NCBI GenBank assembly: GCA_963774555.1
Contig: CAVZFL010000002.1
Coordinates: 1,054,001 to 1,118,000, forward strand
Reading direction: 5' to 3'
From: VRUE01 sp963774555
GTDB lineage: Bacteria > Actinomycetota > Thermoleophilia > Solirubrobacterales > 70-9
DNA length: 64,000 bases
Under the pieces are notes generated by a model. That model worked only from the letters and a program-made list of their open reading frames with translations, did no database searches and was not told where the DNA came from. Shown here in pieces: positions 29,425 through 37,002 of the stretch. Every line of letters starts with the position of its first letter. Position 1 is the first letter of the stretch. The position numbers and the translations under genes were made by a program.

Positions 29425-29712
29425 GTGAACTGGCTGCGGCAGCTAGTCATAGCCCTGATCCACCTCTACCAGCGGCATCTTTCGGTGCGCTTGACGCGCA
29501 GGTGCGTTCTGGAGCCAAGCTGCTCGCGCTATGCCGAGCTGGCCATTGCCCAAAACGGTCTTCGCCGGGGATTTATCGAAACTTGGCATCGACTGCATCG
29601 CTGTATGCCCGAAAACGAAGGAAGAATCGACTATCCGAAAGGAGTCAAGATTTGCCCTACCAAGTCATCCCAATTGGACGTGTCTTCAATGACAAGTCAC
29701 GCGCCGAACTGA
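29425..29712 (+). CDS. YidD-like protein
   Basis: WLRQLVIALIHLYQRHLSV, RCVLEPSCSRYAELAIAQNG and GFIETWHRLHRCMP match the YidD (membrane insertion efficiency factor) pattern, including the EPSCSRYA signature. YidD normally sits between rnpA and yidC in the chromosomal origin region; here it is alone among accessory genes. The GTG at 29425 fits the family N-terminus. A longer frame from 29254 adds 57 unmatched residues. The tail past PKG overlaps the next gene by 61 bases. Confidence 0.6.
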   Translation: MNWLRQLVIALIHLYQRHLSVRLTRRCVLEPSCSRYAELAIAQNGLRRGFIETWHRLHRCMPENEGRIDYPKGVKICPTKSSQLDVSSMTSHAPN

Positions 29713-29840
29713 CTGCGAGCCTGAACCAGTATGAGAGCGACGGCTGGAGGTTCCATTCGGTTTTCGGCGTCAGCGAGCAAGCCGGCTGCCTCGGGCAGAA
29801 CACCACCGAGACGCTCTACATGGTGCTGGAGAGCAAGTAG
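29652..29840 (+). CDS. DUF4177-like small protein
   Basis: 62 residues, LPYQVIPIGRVF to TLYMVLESK. The start is a TTG at 29652, decided by AAAGGAG eight bases upstream, the clearest ribosome site in this area. The pattern of strand, ASLNQYESDGWRFHSVF helix-strand, and terminal strand fits DUF4177. Overlaps the YidD-like tail in another frame and is followed nine bases later by the next gene, suggesting an operon. Function unknown. Confidence 0.65.
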   Translation: MPYQVIPIGRVFNDKSRAELTASLNQYESDGWRFHSVFGVSEQAGCLGQNTTETLYMVLESK

Positions 29841-29848
29841 CCCCCCTT

Positions 29849-30274
29849 ATGGATTCCCATGTGTTTCGACTACTCGACGAGTCGAACTTCGATGCCTACG
29901 ACCGCGGGCGCTACGGGCCAGTCCTCGAAGAGGGCACCTCCCACAACGGTCTTACAACCGATGACGTGCTTGCGGTGACACAAGATTTTGGGCTCTGGGC
30001 AATATGCTCGCCCGGCATCTTCCGCGCCGACCTGCGAGGTCTGTTCAAGAAGCGGATCGAGGTCGACGACCTCATCCCCTACTCGCGGATCATGGAGGTC
30101 CGAGCCGAGCCATCCGGTCCCAGGACGCGAAAGCTCGTCATCCTCGAGGATAACTCGAAGAAGCTCGCCCAGATCGATTTTGCCACCGGTGGCCCGGAAT
30201 CGGTTGAGAGCGCTGCCTCACACTGCGACCGCATCCTTCGGGTGATGAAGGGGGCATGGGAAGCGGCCCAGTAA
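29849..30274 (+). CDS. Hypothetical protein (possible bacterial PH-like fold)
   Basis: 141 residues, MDSHVFRLLDESNF to KGAWEAAQ. Mixed strands in the centre (VLAVTQDFGLWAIC, LIPYSRIMEVRAEP, RKLVILEDNSKKLAQIDF) and a long C-terminal helix resemble small bacterial PH-like proteins, but I do not recognise the family. Last gene of the YidD-like/DUF4177-like set. Confidence 0.55.
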   Translation: MDSHVFRLLDESNFDAYDRGRYGPVLEEGTSHNGLTTDDVLAVTQDFGLWAICSPGIFRADLRGLFKKRIEVDDLIPYSRIMEVRAEPSGPRTRKLVILEDNSKKLAQIDFATGGPESVESAASHCDRILRVMKGAWEAAQ

Positions 30275-30450
30275 TGGTCCAGCGCCGGCCTTTGCCATCG
30301 GTTCTCGAAGCCAAGGATCGCGGCGTCGCCTGGCATCAGGTCGATCACCAGCTCGTCGCCGGGACTCCCTGCCTTCCACCTGCAAATGACGGGGCTTGAT
30401 GTGTCGTTGCGAAGTCCGTGGGCACGGAGGCGCTCCTCGAACCGGTGCAA
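30271..30450 (-). pseudogene. Fragment of an AbiEii-like nucleotidyltransferase
   Basis: A reverse-strand reading gives FEERLRAHGLRND, VICRWKAG, ELVIDLMPGDAAILGF and NRWQRPALDH, which resembles the central block of AbiEii-type nucleotidyltransferases. No catalytic GxS motif or C-terminal part is present, and it is squeezed between the PH-like gene and the methyltransferase. Probably a decayed remnant. Resemblance is judged by eye only. Confidence 0.38.
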
Positions 30451-30466
30451 GCCGCCCGACTCGTCC

Positions 30467-31336
30467 TTAGCTGCAAGTGCCAGTTGCCGAGGCGAGCAGC
30501 ACCACGTTCGGGAAGCTCAGGGGCTTCAAGCCACCGCCCACCTTCGCTACGGCCAGTGTAATCGCGTCCCAGGCCTCCTCCTGGGCGTCACCTGCGTACT
30601 GCTCGATCATTGCCCGGATCGGGGCGGAGATCGCCCTGATGTAGGCGGTGAAGTGCTCTGGGGAGTCGAACTCCAAGGTGACCTCGGCCTGCTCCACGGC
30701 GACATTCGAGAACCCACCTCCTTCGAGCAGCCCGCCGATGGCAGCAGGGGTGGGTCGGGAGAGGGGGCCGGGCGTTCCGGCCGGGGGCGGGGGCACGCCC
30801 AGCCGCTCCATCGTCGTCCTCATCGGAATCGAAAGGAAGGGGACCTGATCGGGTTCGCCCCACGAGCTGATCGCCATCCGCGCGCCCGGCCTGAGGAAAC
30901 CTCGGATGCGTCTCGCTGCGGCCTCCGCGTCAGGCTCGAAGATTATTCCCCAGCGCGACACGGCGGCGTCGAAGCTCTCGGGCGGAAAATCGAGGCTGGA
31001 GGCGTCTGACTCCATGAACTCGATGTTGCCCAAGCCGGCAGCCGCGGCGCGTTCACGCCCGAACGCGAGCATCTCGGCGGAGATGTCCGTGGCCACAACG
31101 CTGCCCTCCGGGCCGGCCTTGCGCGCGGCGGTTAGCGCCGGCTCGCCATAGCCGGCGGCGACGTCCAAGACCCGGCTTCCCGGCTGCACGCCGGCGAGCT
31201 CCACCAACCGCTCGCTGATGTGCCGGTCTGCGCTGTCATTGAACGCGCTCCAGTCCATCCATCCCACCGCAGCAGAGTCCCAGTGCTTGTGCTGCGCCTC
31301 ACGGAACTCGACCGGGTCGATCGCCTTGGATTCCAT
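30467..31336 (-). CDS. Class I SAM-dependent methyltransferase (UbiE/methyltransf_11-like)
   Basis: 290 residues from MESKAIDPVEF. VLDVAAGYGEPAL is SAM motif I, VVATDISAEML motif II, FMESDASSL motif III, and SFDAAVSRWGIIF the post-motif. Cytosolic, acceptor unknown. Intact. The start at 31336 follows a GGAGG-like site; 11 extra residues upstream are possible. It lies just outside the left end of the tRNA-Arg island. Confidence 0.85.
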   Translation of the reverse strand: MESKAIDPVEFREAQHKHWDSAAVGWMDWSAFNDSADRHISERLVELAGVQPGSRVLDVAAGYGEPALTAARKAGPEGSVVATDISAEMLAFGRERAAAAGLGNIEFMESDASSLDFPPESFDAAVSRWGIIFEPDAEAAARRIRGFLRPGARMAISSWGEPDQVPFLSIPMRTTMERLGVPPPPAGTPGPLSRPTPAAIGGLLEGGGFSNVAVEQAEVTLEFDSPEHFTAYIRAISAPIRAMIEQYAGDAQEEAWDAITLAVAKVGGGLKPLSFPNVVLLASATGTCS

Positions 31337-31454
31337 GCTCGCTCCTCCATGCCACCCATCGCAGTGCACGGCGACGCTAGCCGATTCGGGTTACCGGCGG
31401 GCTCGCAGAATGGAACGACGATGCGGCAAGCTCCAACCAGGCCGGGGCAAAGAG

Positions 31455-31499
31455 GAACGCGCCTGACAGGATTCGAACCTGTGACCTTCGGTTTCGTAG
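31455..31499. repeat. Left attachment site: copy of the tRNA-Arg 3' half
   Basis: GAACGCGCC, one mismatch, then 35 bases (31465-31499) identical to the tRNA-Arg(ACG) gene at 38272-38306, in the same orientation. The copy stops at the anticodon loop, so it is not a tRNA gene. With the intact tRNA it defines the ends of an integrated element of about 6.8 kb. The stretch from 31337 to 31627 holds no gene apart from this site. Confidence 0.85.
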
Positions 31500-31627
31500 C
31501 CCGAGCCGGTGGATCGGCTGGACTACGTGGAGCCCGGTTTCAAGCGGTTTCCGGCGAATCGAGCCCCGCTGGGATCGGCTGGAATCTGTGGGGCATGTTG
31601 CCCCATTTGTTGCCCCAGGGGTGAGGC

Positions 31628-32305
31628 TCAAGCAACGAGGGCAATCACTATGCCGGCGATTCCGACGAGGCCACCAATTGCTCCGATGATGATGCCCATG
31701 CGGTTGCGCCGGTAGTCCTCGGCGGCGCCAACTGCCTCGCGAAGCTTGCGACTCAGCTCGTCGGCTTTGTCGGAGGCGGTTCGCAGACATTCGGCGCCAT
31801 AGATCCAATCGCTCCACTTATGAGCCGTCTTTCGCGTCCGACCTTCCTCCATCCAGAAGCGCACCTCACGCTCAAGTTCCTCGATCTCCTCGGCGCTGGC
31901 AACGGAGGGCAACTTGCCGTGGTCAACGAGGCGGGCAGCGTTTGCGTAGTAGCGATCCCAGATGCCGTCCTTCTTCAGCTTGCCGAGGCGTGCCTTGGCA
32001 ACGACCTCGAAGGACTCCATCATCGTTCGACGCAGATGATCCTCGAAATTGGTGAGTTGGTCACGCTGCTCCTCGTTTGAGAGATCTGGAGCGCTCTCGG
32101 CGAGACGGGCGAGATGCGAGAGAGCCTCGGTGAGGTTGTTGCGCCCGATCCGGTTGTAGATGCGGGCATGCTCCTCGGCATAGCGATGTGCCTCCATCAC
32201 CGTGAGGATGCGCGTGGAGAGAACCTCGAACATACGCTCGACCTGCTCGCGGTAGACACCGGCGATCCGCTCGTCGGCGCTCGTCGGGATGGAGGGGTTC
32301 TGCAC
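31628..32305 (-). CDS. Hypothetical helical protein with C-terminal membrane anchor
   Basis: 225 residues. Almost entirely alpha-helical and charged (for example LTNFEDHLRRTMMESFEVVAK), then a single C-terminal hydrophobic helix RMGIIIGAIGGLVGIAGIVI reaching the end, so a tail-anchored cytosolic protein. I do not recognise the family. Island gene next to the left attachment site. Confidence 0.6.
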   Translation of the reverse strand: MQNPSIPTSADERIAGVYREQVERMFEVLSTRILTVMEAHRYAEEHARIYNRIGRNNLTEALSHLARLAESAPDLSNEEQRDQLTNFEDHLRRTMMESFEVVAKARLGKLKKDGIWDRYYANAARLVDHGKLPSVASAEEIEELEREVRFWMEEGRTRKTAHKWSDWIYGAECLRTASDKADELSRKLREAVGAAEDYRRNRMGIIIGAIGGLVGIAGIVIALVA

Positions 32306-32335
32306 CGCTAACCGCCTAAGCCTGCCGAGAACTGG

Positions 32336-32626
32336 CTAGCAGCGAGTTGGGATCGGCGGTTTGGCGGGCGGACGGTAGCCCTCGGGTAGAGGGGGCAGCT
32401 CCTTGAGCAGTTCGTCCCCAAGTGCGGCGAGCTCAAGCAGCTCGCTCTCCGTGTAGGAGTCGAGCACCGAACCGACCTCGCCGCCCATCTCGGAGCCGGG
32501 GCCCTCGGGCAGATCGATCAACTCGGGAAGATCCTCCAACGCGGCAAGCGATACTTCCTCAGCGGAGATCCCCAAGCGAGTCGATGCCCAGGAATGAAAG
32601 AACGTGTCGTCACGCGAAGAAGTCAT
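32336..32626 (-). CDS. Small acidic hypothetical protein
   Basis: 97 residues from MTSSRDDTFFHSW, strongly acidic (LEDLPELIDLPEG, YTESELLELAALGDELL) with a Pro-rich end. No family recognised. 30 bases upstream of the tail-anchored protein gene and probably co-transcribed. A longer start at 32674 is possible. The 276 bases up to the next gene show no coding signal I can support. Confidence 0.5.
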   Translation of the reverse strand: MTSSRDDTFFHSWASTRLGISAEEVSLAALEDLPELIDLPEGPGSEMGGEVGSVLDSYTESELLELAALGDELLKELPPLPEGYRPPAKPPIPTRC

Positions 32627-32902
32627 CGAAGGAGAGCCCTCCCGCTCCTCGTGGTAAGAAGCGAAGCCCGGCATGGTAGCGAGGAGTCGACACGGGTACG
32701 AACAAAGACAGCGTCCGTAGGTCCCATAGCCGAAGCGTACCCACTTCGCATCGCATTCATGCTCTTCAACCCATCGGACGGAAATCCTTCGGCACGCATG
32801 GCCTCACCCCCCAGCCTTCGATTGCTCGGCAAACTTATATCGCCTCGAGACGAATGGAGTCGCCTCCACGTCAGGAAACGTCGCTGCCCGGCTGAAGCGC
32901 GC

Positions 32903-33427
32903 TCAAGCATTGCCCACGGCTAGTTCGGGAAGCATCCTTGACAGAAAGTCTTCAGCGGGCTTGCGAATGCGTAGATCACTAGCCCTGAGGCAGTCGAGGA
33001 CGGCCAGAATTTCGCTGAGTTGCGGCCATCCCTCGGCCGCCTCCGGCGCCGCAATATGCAACGGCTCGATTGCCTGCCCCCGGACTTCCCCATGCGCGTA
33101 GGGCCAGACGGGAGGCGGCTCGTCGCCTGAGGAGCGAATCGCGCCCGCCATCGGCTCGGCCGCCCAGGCCGCTGGCACACCAGCCGTCAGCGCACCCAGT
33201 CGAGCAGGGACAACAAAGCGGAGCGCGTGAAGAGCGAACTCCTCGAAGTGAGGGAGATGGACTTCGCGGCGGTCCGCCCAATAGAGATCCGCACCCTTCG
33301 CCCGCTCCAGCGCACGCTGTACGACCGGGTGCGGAACACGGAGACGCTCCGCGAGCGACCTGTAGCTCCAAGCCCCATCGTGGGCGAGCAGCCCACTGAG
33401 GACGTAAACGTCGGAATTCTTGACCAT
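32903..33427 (-). CDS. Winged-helix DNA-binding protein of the island
   Basis: 174 residues from MVKNSDVYVLSGLLAHDG. The N-terminal 60 residues form a wHTH: WSYRSLAERLRVPHPVVQRALERA, followed by a wing (DLYWADRREVHL). The C-terminal half is helical. It follows the nucleotidyltransferase-like gene by 54 bases, and repeated GTATC motifs lie just upstream. It could be an autorepressor or the antitoxin half of a two-gene module. The family is not recognised by name. Confidence 0.62.
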   Translation of the reverse strand: MVKNSDVYVLSGLLAHDGAWSYRSLAERLRVPHPVVQRALERAKGADLYWADRREVHLPHFEEFALHALRFVVPARLGALTAGVPAAWAAEPMAGAIRSSGDEPPPVWPYAHGEVRGQAIEPLHIAAPEAAEGWPQLSEILAVLDCLRASDLRIRKPAEDFLSRMLPELAVGNA

Positions 33428-33440
33428 GACGAGGAGTAGC

Positions 33441-33464
33441 GTATCAAGTATCAATACACGATAC
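33441..33464. promoter_or_regulatory. GTATC-repeat operator candidate
   Basis: Between the nucleotidyltransferase-like and wHTH genes: GTATC at 33441 and GTATC at 33448 in tandem (GTATCAAGTATCAA), with GATAC inverted at 33460-33464. AAGTATC occurs again at 33984-33990, in the 23-bp gap upstream of the nucleotidyltransferase-like gene. Likely binding sites for the wHTH protein. Confidence 0.4.
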
Positions 33465-33481
33465 ACCGATGTCCATCGGTT

Positions 33482-33976
33482 TCAGGCCTGGTCCCCGCCG
33501 AGCGCAACCGCCCCAGCGAGAATGCGGTCGCGCATGTAGGGCGACAGGCTAGCCTCGGTGACGACATCCACCTCCACCCCAAGGCTCTCTTCCAGCTCGT
33601 TGGACAGCGCGATCAGGTCAAACAAGGTCCCGCCCTCCGCCATGTCAACAAGAAGACCGAGATTTCCGGAGGCGTCCTGCTCCCCACGTCCGGTTGAACC
33701 GAGCAAGCGAACATTGCTTGCCCCGTGGGCGGCGGCAATGCGGTGCACGTCCTCCCGAATCTCCGTCAGCTCCTCGATGCACTTGAGCACGTCGCGATCC
33801 AGCCCGTAGGCACGACGCAGGCGCTTGGCCAACAGGCATAGCCGCTCGGCGCGGTCGTTCATCTCCTCGATCTCGTATCCCGCCTCCGCCTTCTTCGCAA
33901 GGACGTCAATCAGCTCATCGGTGATTTGCTTGCCGCTGGCCGTCTTGCCGTAGGTCTTCCTTGCCGACGATCTCAC
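33482..33976 (-). CDS. Degenerate MNT-type nucleotidyltransferase with N-terminal helical/RHH-like segment
   Basis: 164 residues from a GTG at 33976. Residues 1-35 (KTYGKTASGKQITDELIDVL) look like a CopG/RHH-type segment; 80-145 hold an MNT-like fold with LLGSTGRGEQ. The expected SDxDLLVD is GNLGLLVD, so both first carboxylates are replaced (Asn105, Gly107), while EVDVV keeps the third Asp (137). Likely catalytically inactive unless another residue substitutes. It precedes the wHTH gene on the same strand. Its start is 23 bases from the divergent small gene. Confidence 0.65.
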   Translation of the reverse strand: MRSSARKTYGKTASGKQITDELIDVLAKKAEAGYEIEEMNDRAERLCLLAKRLRRAYGLDRDVLKCIEELTEIREDVHRIAAAHGASNVRLLGSTGRGEQDASGNLGLLVDMAEGGTLFDLIALSNELEESLGVEVDVVTEASLSPYMRDRILAGAVALGGDQA

Positions 33977-33999
33977 AGACAACAAGTATCGTAGAAGCT

Positions 34000-34257
34000 G
34001 TGGGCTACGAGCGCATCAAGACCGAGCACGCCGGAGCGAAGAATGGCGGCGGAGCGTGGATGACGCGCGCCGAGGCGAAGGAAACCTCCAAGCGCAGCCG
34101 TCGCGCGATGGAGAAGGTTGCCAAAGGCGGACAGCTCCTCGATGACTGGGGCGACTTGGACCAGTTCAGCGCACAGGCGTCGCGCGGCGTTCTCCGCCAC
34201 ATGACCAAAGACGAAGAAAAAGCCGATCTCTCGTGGAAGGGATTCCAGCCGCGGTAA
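34000..34257 (+). CDS. Small basic hypothetical protein of the EHKGAK type
   Basis: 85 residues from a GTG: GYERIKTEHAGAKNGGGAW, then MTRAEAKETSKRSRRAMEK. This layout (short His/Gly/Lys start, then a helical basic stretch) occurs in small accessory proteins in other bacteria; no function is known to me. Divergent from the nucleotidyltransferase-like gene, sharing a 23-bp promoter gap. A longer TTG start at 33961 would overlap that gene. Confidence 0.5.
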   Translation: MGYERIKTEHAGAKNGGGAWMTRAEAKETSKRSRRAMEKVAKGGQLLDDWGDLDQFSAQASRGVLRHMTKDEEKADLSWKGFQPR

Positions 34258-34308
34258 CGTCTGGTGGCGTAAGCAAAGACGCGAACGGCCGGCATCACCA
34301 CGCCGCAG

Positions 34309-34809
34309 CTATTCGTGGGCAGCAACCTTGTAGGTAACGACACAGAAGTAAAAGCCACCGAGGCCTATCTCGGCAAGCGCCCAAATCGCCAACCATTCGT
34401 AGAGTGCGACAAAGAGCGGCGCGGCGCCGATCGCATCGGCACGAACGGCGCCGACGATGCTCATTAGGGTAATCACGAAAAGGAGAAGCACTGCGGCGAG
34501 CAGGTTCAGGACAAGCAGGGAGAAGGACTCGCCGCGCCTCAGCTCCTTGACGATCTCTCGCCCCTTGTCAAGAGAAACGAGGATCGCAACCGCCGTGATA
34601 AGAAAACCCATCAGGGTGACAGCGGCGGTCGTCAACTGCTTGTAAAGCTCGGCGCGGTCCTTGTCGGAAAGACTGGCCAAGAGTGGTGTATTGGAGAAAA
34701 CCCAAGGCTCGATAATGAAGATGGCAGCCGCTGCGAAGACGGCGATTCCGGCGATATGGCGCAGGCGTTGTGCAAGCGTCGTTTTGGGGGCTGGTGGATC
34801 GCCAACCAC
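34309..34809 (-). CDS. Four-TM membrane protein coupled to an upstream cytosolic gene
   Basis: 166 residues, GTG start. Four hydrophobic helices at about residues 18-38, 60-81, 96-122 and 130-158, with a short cytosolic loop SLDKGREIVKELRRGESF. No family recognised by name. Its GTG shares a base with the stop of the preceding 291-aa gene (TAGTG), so the two products are made together. A small multi-TM protein plus a cytosolic partner is a layout seen in several anti-phage systems (for example Kiwa); similarity to KwaA is not established. Confidence 0.65.
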   Translation of the reverse strand: MVGDPPAPKTTLAQRLRHIAGIAVFAAAAIFIIEPWVFSNTPLLASLSDKDRAELYKQLTTAAVTLMGFLITAVAILVSLDKGREIVKELRRGESFSLLVLNLLAAVLLLFVITLMSIVGAVRADAIGAAPLFVALYEWLAIWALAEIGLGGFYFCVVTYKVAAHE

Positions 34810-35684
34810 TAGCTGCCGCGTGCCGCCCGGTTAAGTCCGCCGATCCGTTTCTCGACCGCCTTGCGAGCGTCTTTGATCGCTCGATAGATGCGAGCGTTGT
34901 TCGCCCCCTCAGGGACTTCGATGGCGTCTGAAACTCGCTCCCTCTTCATGTTGATCGTTTGGATATCGCCGTGCCTGTCGCGACCTTTCACGACCATGCT
35001 TTCCAGATGATCTCCCATTTCAGCGAGCTCAACGGCACCCGCCGCAAGCTCGGGGTCGAGGGCCATGGAGTGCGCGCGGCCAACCCCCAACTCGATCCCA
35101 ACCGTGATCGCATCAGTCCCCTCCCCGGCCTTGAACAGATTGCCAAAGCCACGAACACCCTCGTCCTCCTCAATCTGCTTTAGCTCCGAGTTACGCAGCT
35201 TGACCTTGATATTGCGCAATCCATACTTCTTTAGTTCTCGCAGTCGCTTGATCGCGTCAGGGTCGAAGAGGTTGACAATATGCGTGTACTGATCGGCGGC
35301 CTCATCGAAATAAAGTGACAGCCGCTTGTGGGATGGCGCATCCCGAGAACTGATCGCGCCCAGAAAGCCATCAGGCCAGATCACGACATGGGTGAACTCG
35401 CTGATTCGCTCGTCTTCTTTGACTTCGACCGGCGTTAGCTTACGGGCCGCGGAGAGCACGAAGGGCGTGTCCTCTCGTATGCGCAGAAAGCGCAGCCGCG
35501 AGGGCTTGGTCGCATTGCCTACCTGGTCGACGATAACGCCGAACTCCGAGCTGCCGTCATAGTCGGCAACCCGCCAGTCCCCGTCATCGAGATCGTTGAT
35601 GCCCGTAACCGCAGCAACTCGATCGAAATCCTCACAATCTTCGACGTTCTGGCACTCGTAAAAGACAACTTGTCGTTCTGGCAT
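34809..35684 (-). CDS. Hypothetical cytosolic protein, partner of the four-TM protein
   Basis: 291 residues, MPERQVVFYECQNVED to LNRAARGS. An N-terminal mixed alpha/beta part (RLRFLRIREDTPFVLSAARK, FTHVVIWPDGFLGAISS) is followed by LSLYFDEAADQYTHIVNLF, and a C-terminal part with VRGFGNLFKAGEGTDAITV and a basic helix. The layout recalls proteins of the DUF6731 or DUF4868 (KwaB) kind, but I cannot confirm either. First gene of a translationally coupled pair. Not recognised. Confidence 0.6.
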   Translation of the reverse strand: MPERQVVFYECQNVEDCEDFDRVAAVTGINDLDDGDWRVADYDGSSEFGVIVDQVGNATKPSRLRFLRIREDTPFVLSAARKLTPVEVKEDERISEFTHVVIWPDGFLGAISSRDAPSHKRLSLYFDEAADQYTHIVNLFDPDAIKRLRELKKYGLRNIKVKLRNSELKQIEEDEGVRGFGNLFKAGEGTDAITVGIELGVGRAHSMALDPELAAGAVELAEMGDHLESMVVKGRDRHGDIQTINMKRERVSDAIEVPEGANNARIYRAIKDARKAVEKRIGGLNRAARGS

Positions 35685-35808
35685 TTCCCTCCCAATGCTC
35701 CTCGGGGTGTCCGATCCTGACGAGACTCAGCGCGTACCAGAACTCTAGGGCGAGGACCGGCGCCCGTGCTTAGTGCCCCCAAAGGGGGGCAACACGAAAA
35801 CGCTCCAG

Positions 35809-37002
35809 CTACCCAGATCGTCCAGAAAACGCCAGATCGAGCGCCGGGGCCTCGTCGCCGGGCAGCAGGTGCGTGTAGCGGGTCAACGTGAAGGCGGGCG
35901 AGTGGTGGCCGAGGGCGCGGCTCAGTTGGAGGAGGTTGGTGCCCTGGCTGAGGTGGAGCGAGGCGAAGGTGTGGCGGAACGTGTGGAAGCCAGCCCAGGG
36001 GGCGTTGATCTCCTCCACGAGCGGCTTGAGGACGCGGCGGCGGAGGTTGCCGGGATTGAGCGGACCGCCCGCTTCGCCGGGGAAAGCGAGGGCGGTCGAG
36101 TCTTGATCGGGCTGGGCGGCGAGGTGGGCGCGGAGCTTCGCGACCAGTGGCGCCGGTAGGCGGACCTCGCGGTGGCCGTACTTGCTCTTTGGCGGCACGA
36201 TCCGGTCGCGGACGATGGCGAGGCGGATGCAGACCTCGGGCTCGTTCTGGTCGAGCTGGAGGTGCAGGCGCTGGAGGGCGATCGCCTCGCTGATCCGCAG
36301 GCCGGTCGCGGCAAGTAGCTCAAACAGCGGTGAATGGCGGTCGGGCGCCATCTCCAGCACGGCAGCGAGCTGCTCGCGGCTGAATACCTTGACCTCCTCG
36401 TCGGGCAGCTGCTCGCGGTGGGGCATGGCGAGGCCCTGGGCGGGGTTGTGGCGGATAAGGCCCTCGCGCTTGGCGGTCGCCAGGGCGGCGCGCAGCGGGA
36501 TTACTGCGTTGGCGATGGTGCGGTCGCTGAGGCGCTTGCGTTGCTCCTCCTCGTCGGCGAGCCAGTCCATGAAGCGGGCCAGCGCGTAGGTGCTCACGTC
36601 GGCCAGCTTCAGCTTGCGCGGGAAGTGGCGGTGCGCGTAGGTGCGGATCAGGCGGCGGTATTCCTCGCGCGTGCTCTCGCGGAAGCCGCGCCTTCCCTGG
36701 CCGCGGTAGCGCTCGACCCATTCATCGACGTAGCGGAGGAAGCCGATCGTCGTGCGCTCCTGAAGCTCGCCGCGGTCGCGGTCGGTCTCGCTCTCGCGCT
36801 TGATCCGCTTCGCTTCCTCGTAAGTGCGGGCGTGGCGCTTTCGCTGCCGCCCGGCACTGCGGAAAACGCTGACGTAACCGATGGTCCGGCCTTTGCCGTC
36901 AACGCGCTTGAAGACGCCGGGCGTCTTGGTCTTTCTGAGCCGCCGCTTGTCGCCGCAGCCTGGATCGGCCGCTGGGGCCGACGTATCCTGGGAAATGCTC
37001 AT
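35809..37002 (-). CDS. Tyrosine site-specific integrase of the tRNA-Arg island
   Basis: 397 residues. N-terminal AP2-like arm-binding domain (KTPGVFKRVDGKGRTIGYVSVF), SAM-like core-binding domain (residues 90-190), catalytic domain with ATGLRISEA (Arg), HTFRHTFASL (His340, Arg343), LGHHSPAFTLTRY (His366, Tyr376). All catalytic residues are present, so it should be active. AAGAGG about ten bases before the ATG is the ribosome site. Excises or integrates the element at the tRNA-Arg copy. Confidence 0.92.
   Translation of the reverse strand: MSISQDTSAPAADPGCGDKRRLRKTKTPGVFKRVDGKGRTIGYVSVFRSAGRQRKRHARTYEEAKRIKRESETDRDRGELQERTTIGFLRYVDEWVERYRGQGRRGFRESTREEYRRLIRTYAHRHFPRKLKLADVSTYALARFMDWLADEEEQRKRLSDRTIANAVIPLRAALATAKREGLIRHNPAQGLAMPHREQLPDEEVKVFSREQLAAVLEMAPDRHSPLFELLAATGLRISEAIALQRLHLQLDQNEPEVCIRLAIVRDRIVPPKSKYGHREVRLPAPLVAKLRAHLAAQPDQDSTALAFPGEAGGPLNPGNLRRRVLKPLVEEINAPWAGFHTFRHTFASLHLSQGTNLLQLSRALGHHSPAFTLTRYTHLLPGDEAPALDLAFSGRSG

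Noticed and set aside
31465..31499. A second tRNA-Arg gene
   Set aside because: Only the 3' half is present; the sequence diverges at the anticodon loop and no acceptor or D-arm can form.
36899..37002. Moving the integrase start upstream to include the repeat-coded helix
   Set aside because: The helix is in another frame, and the integrase ATG at 37002 has its own AAGAGG site and the expected AP2-like start.
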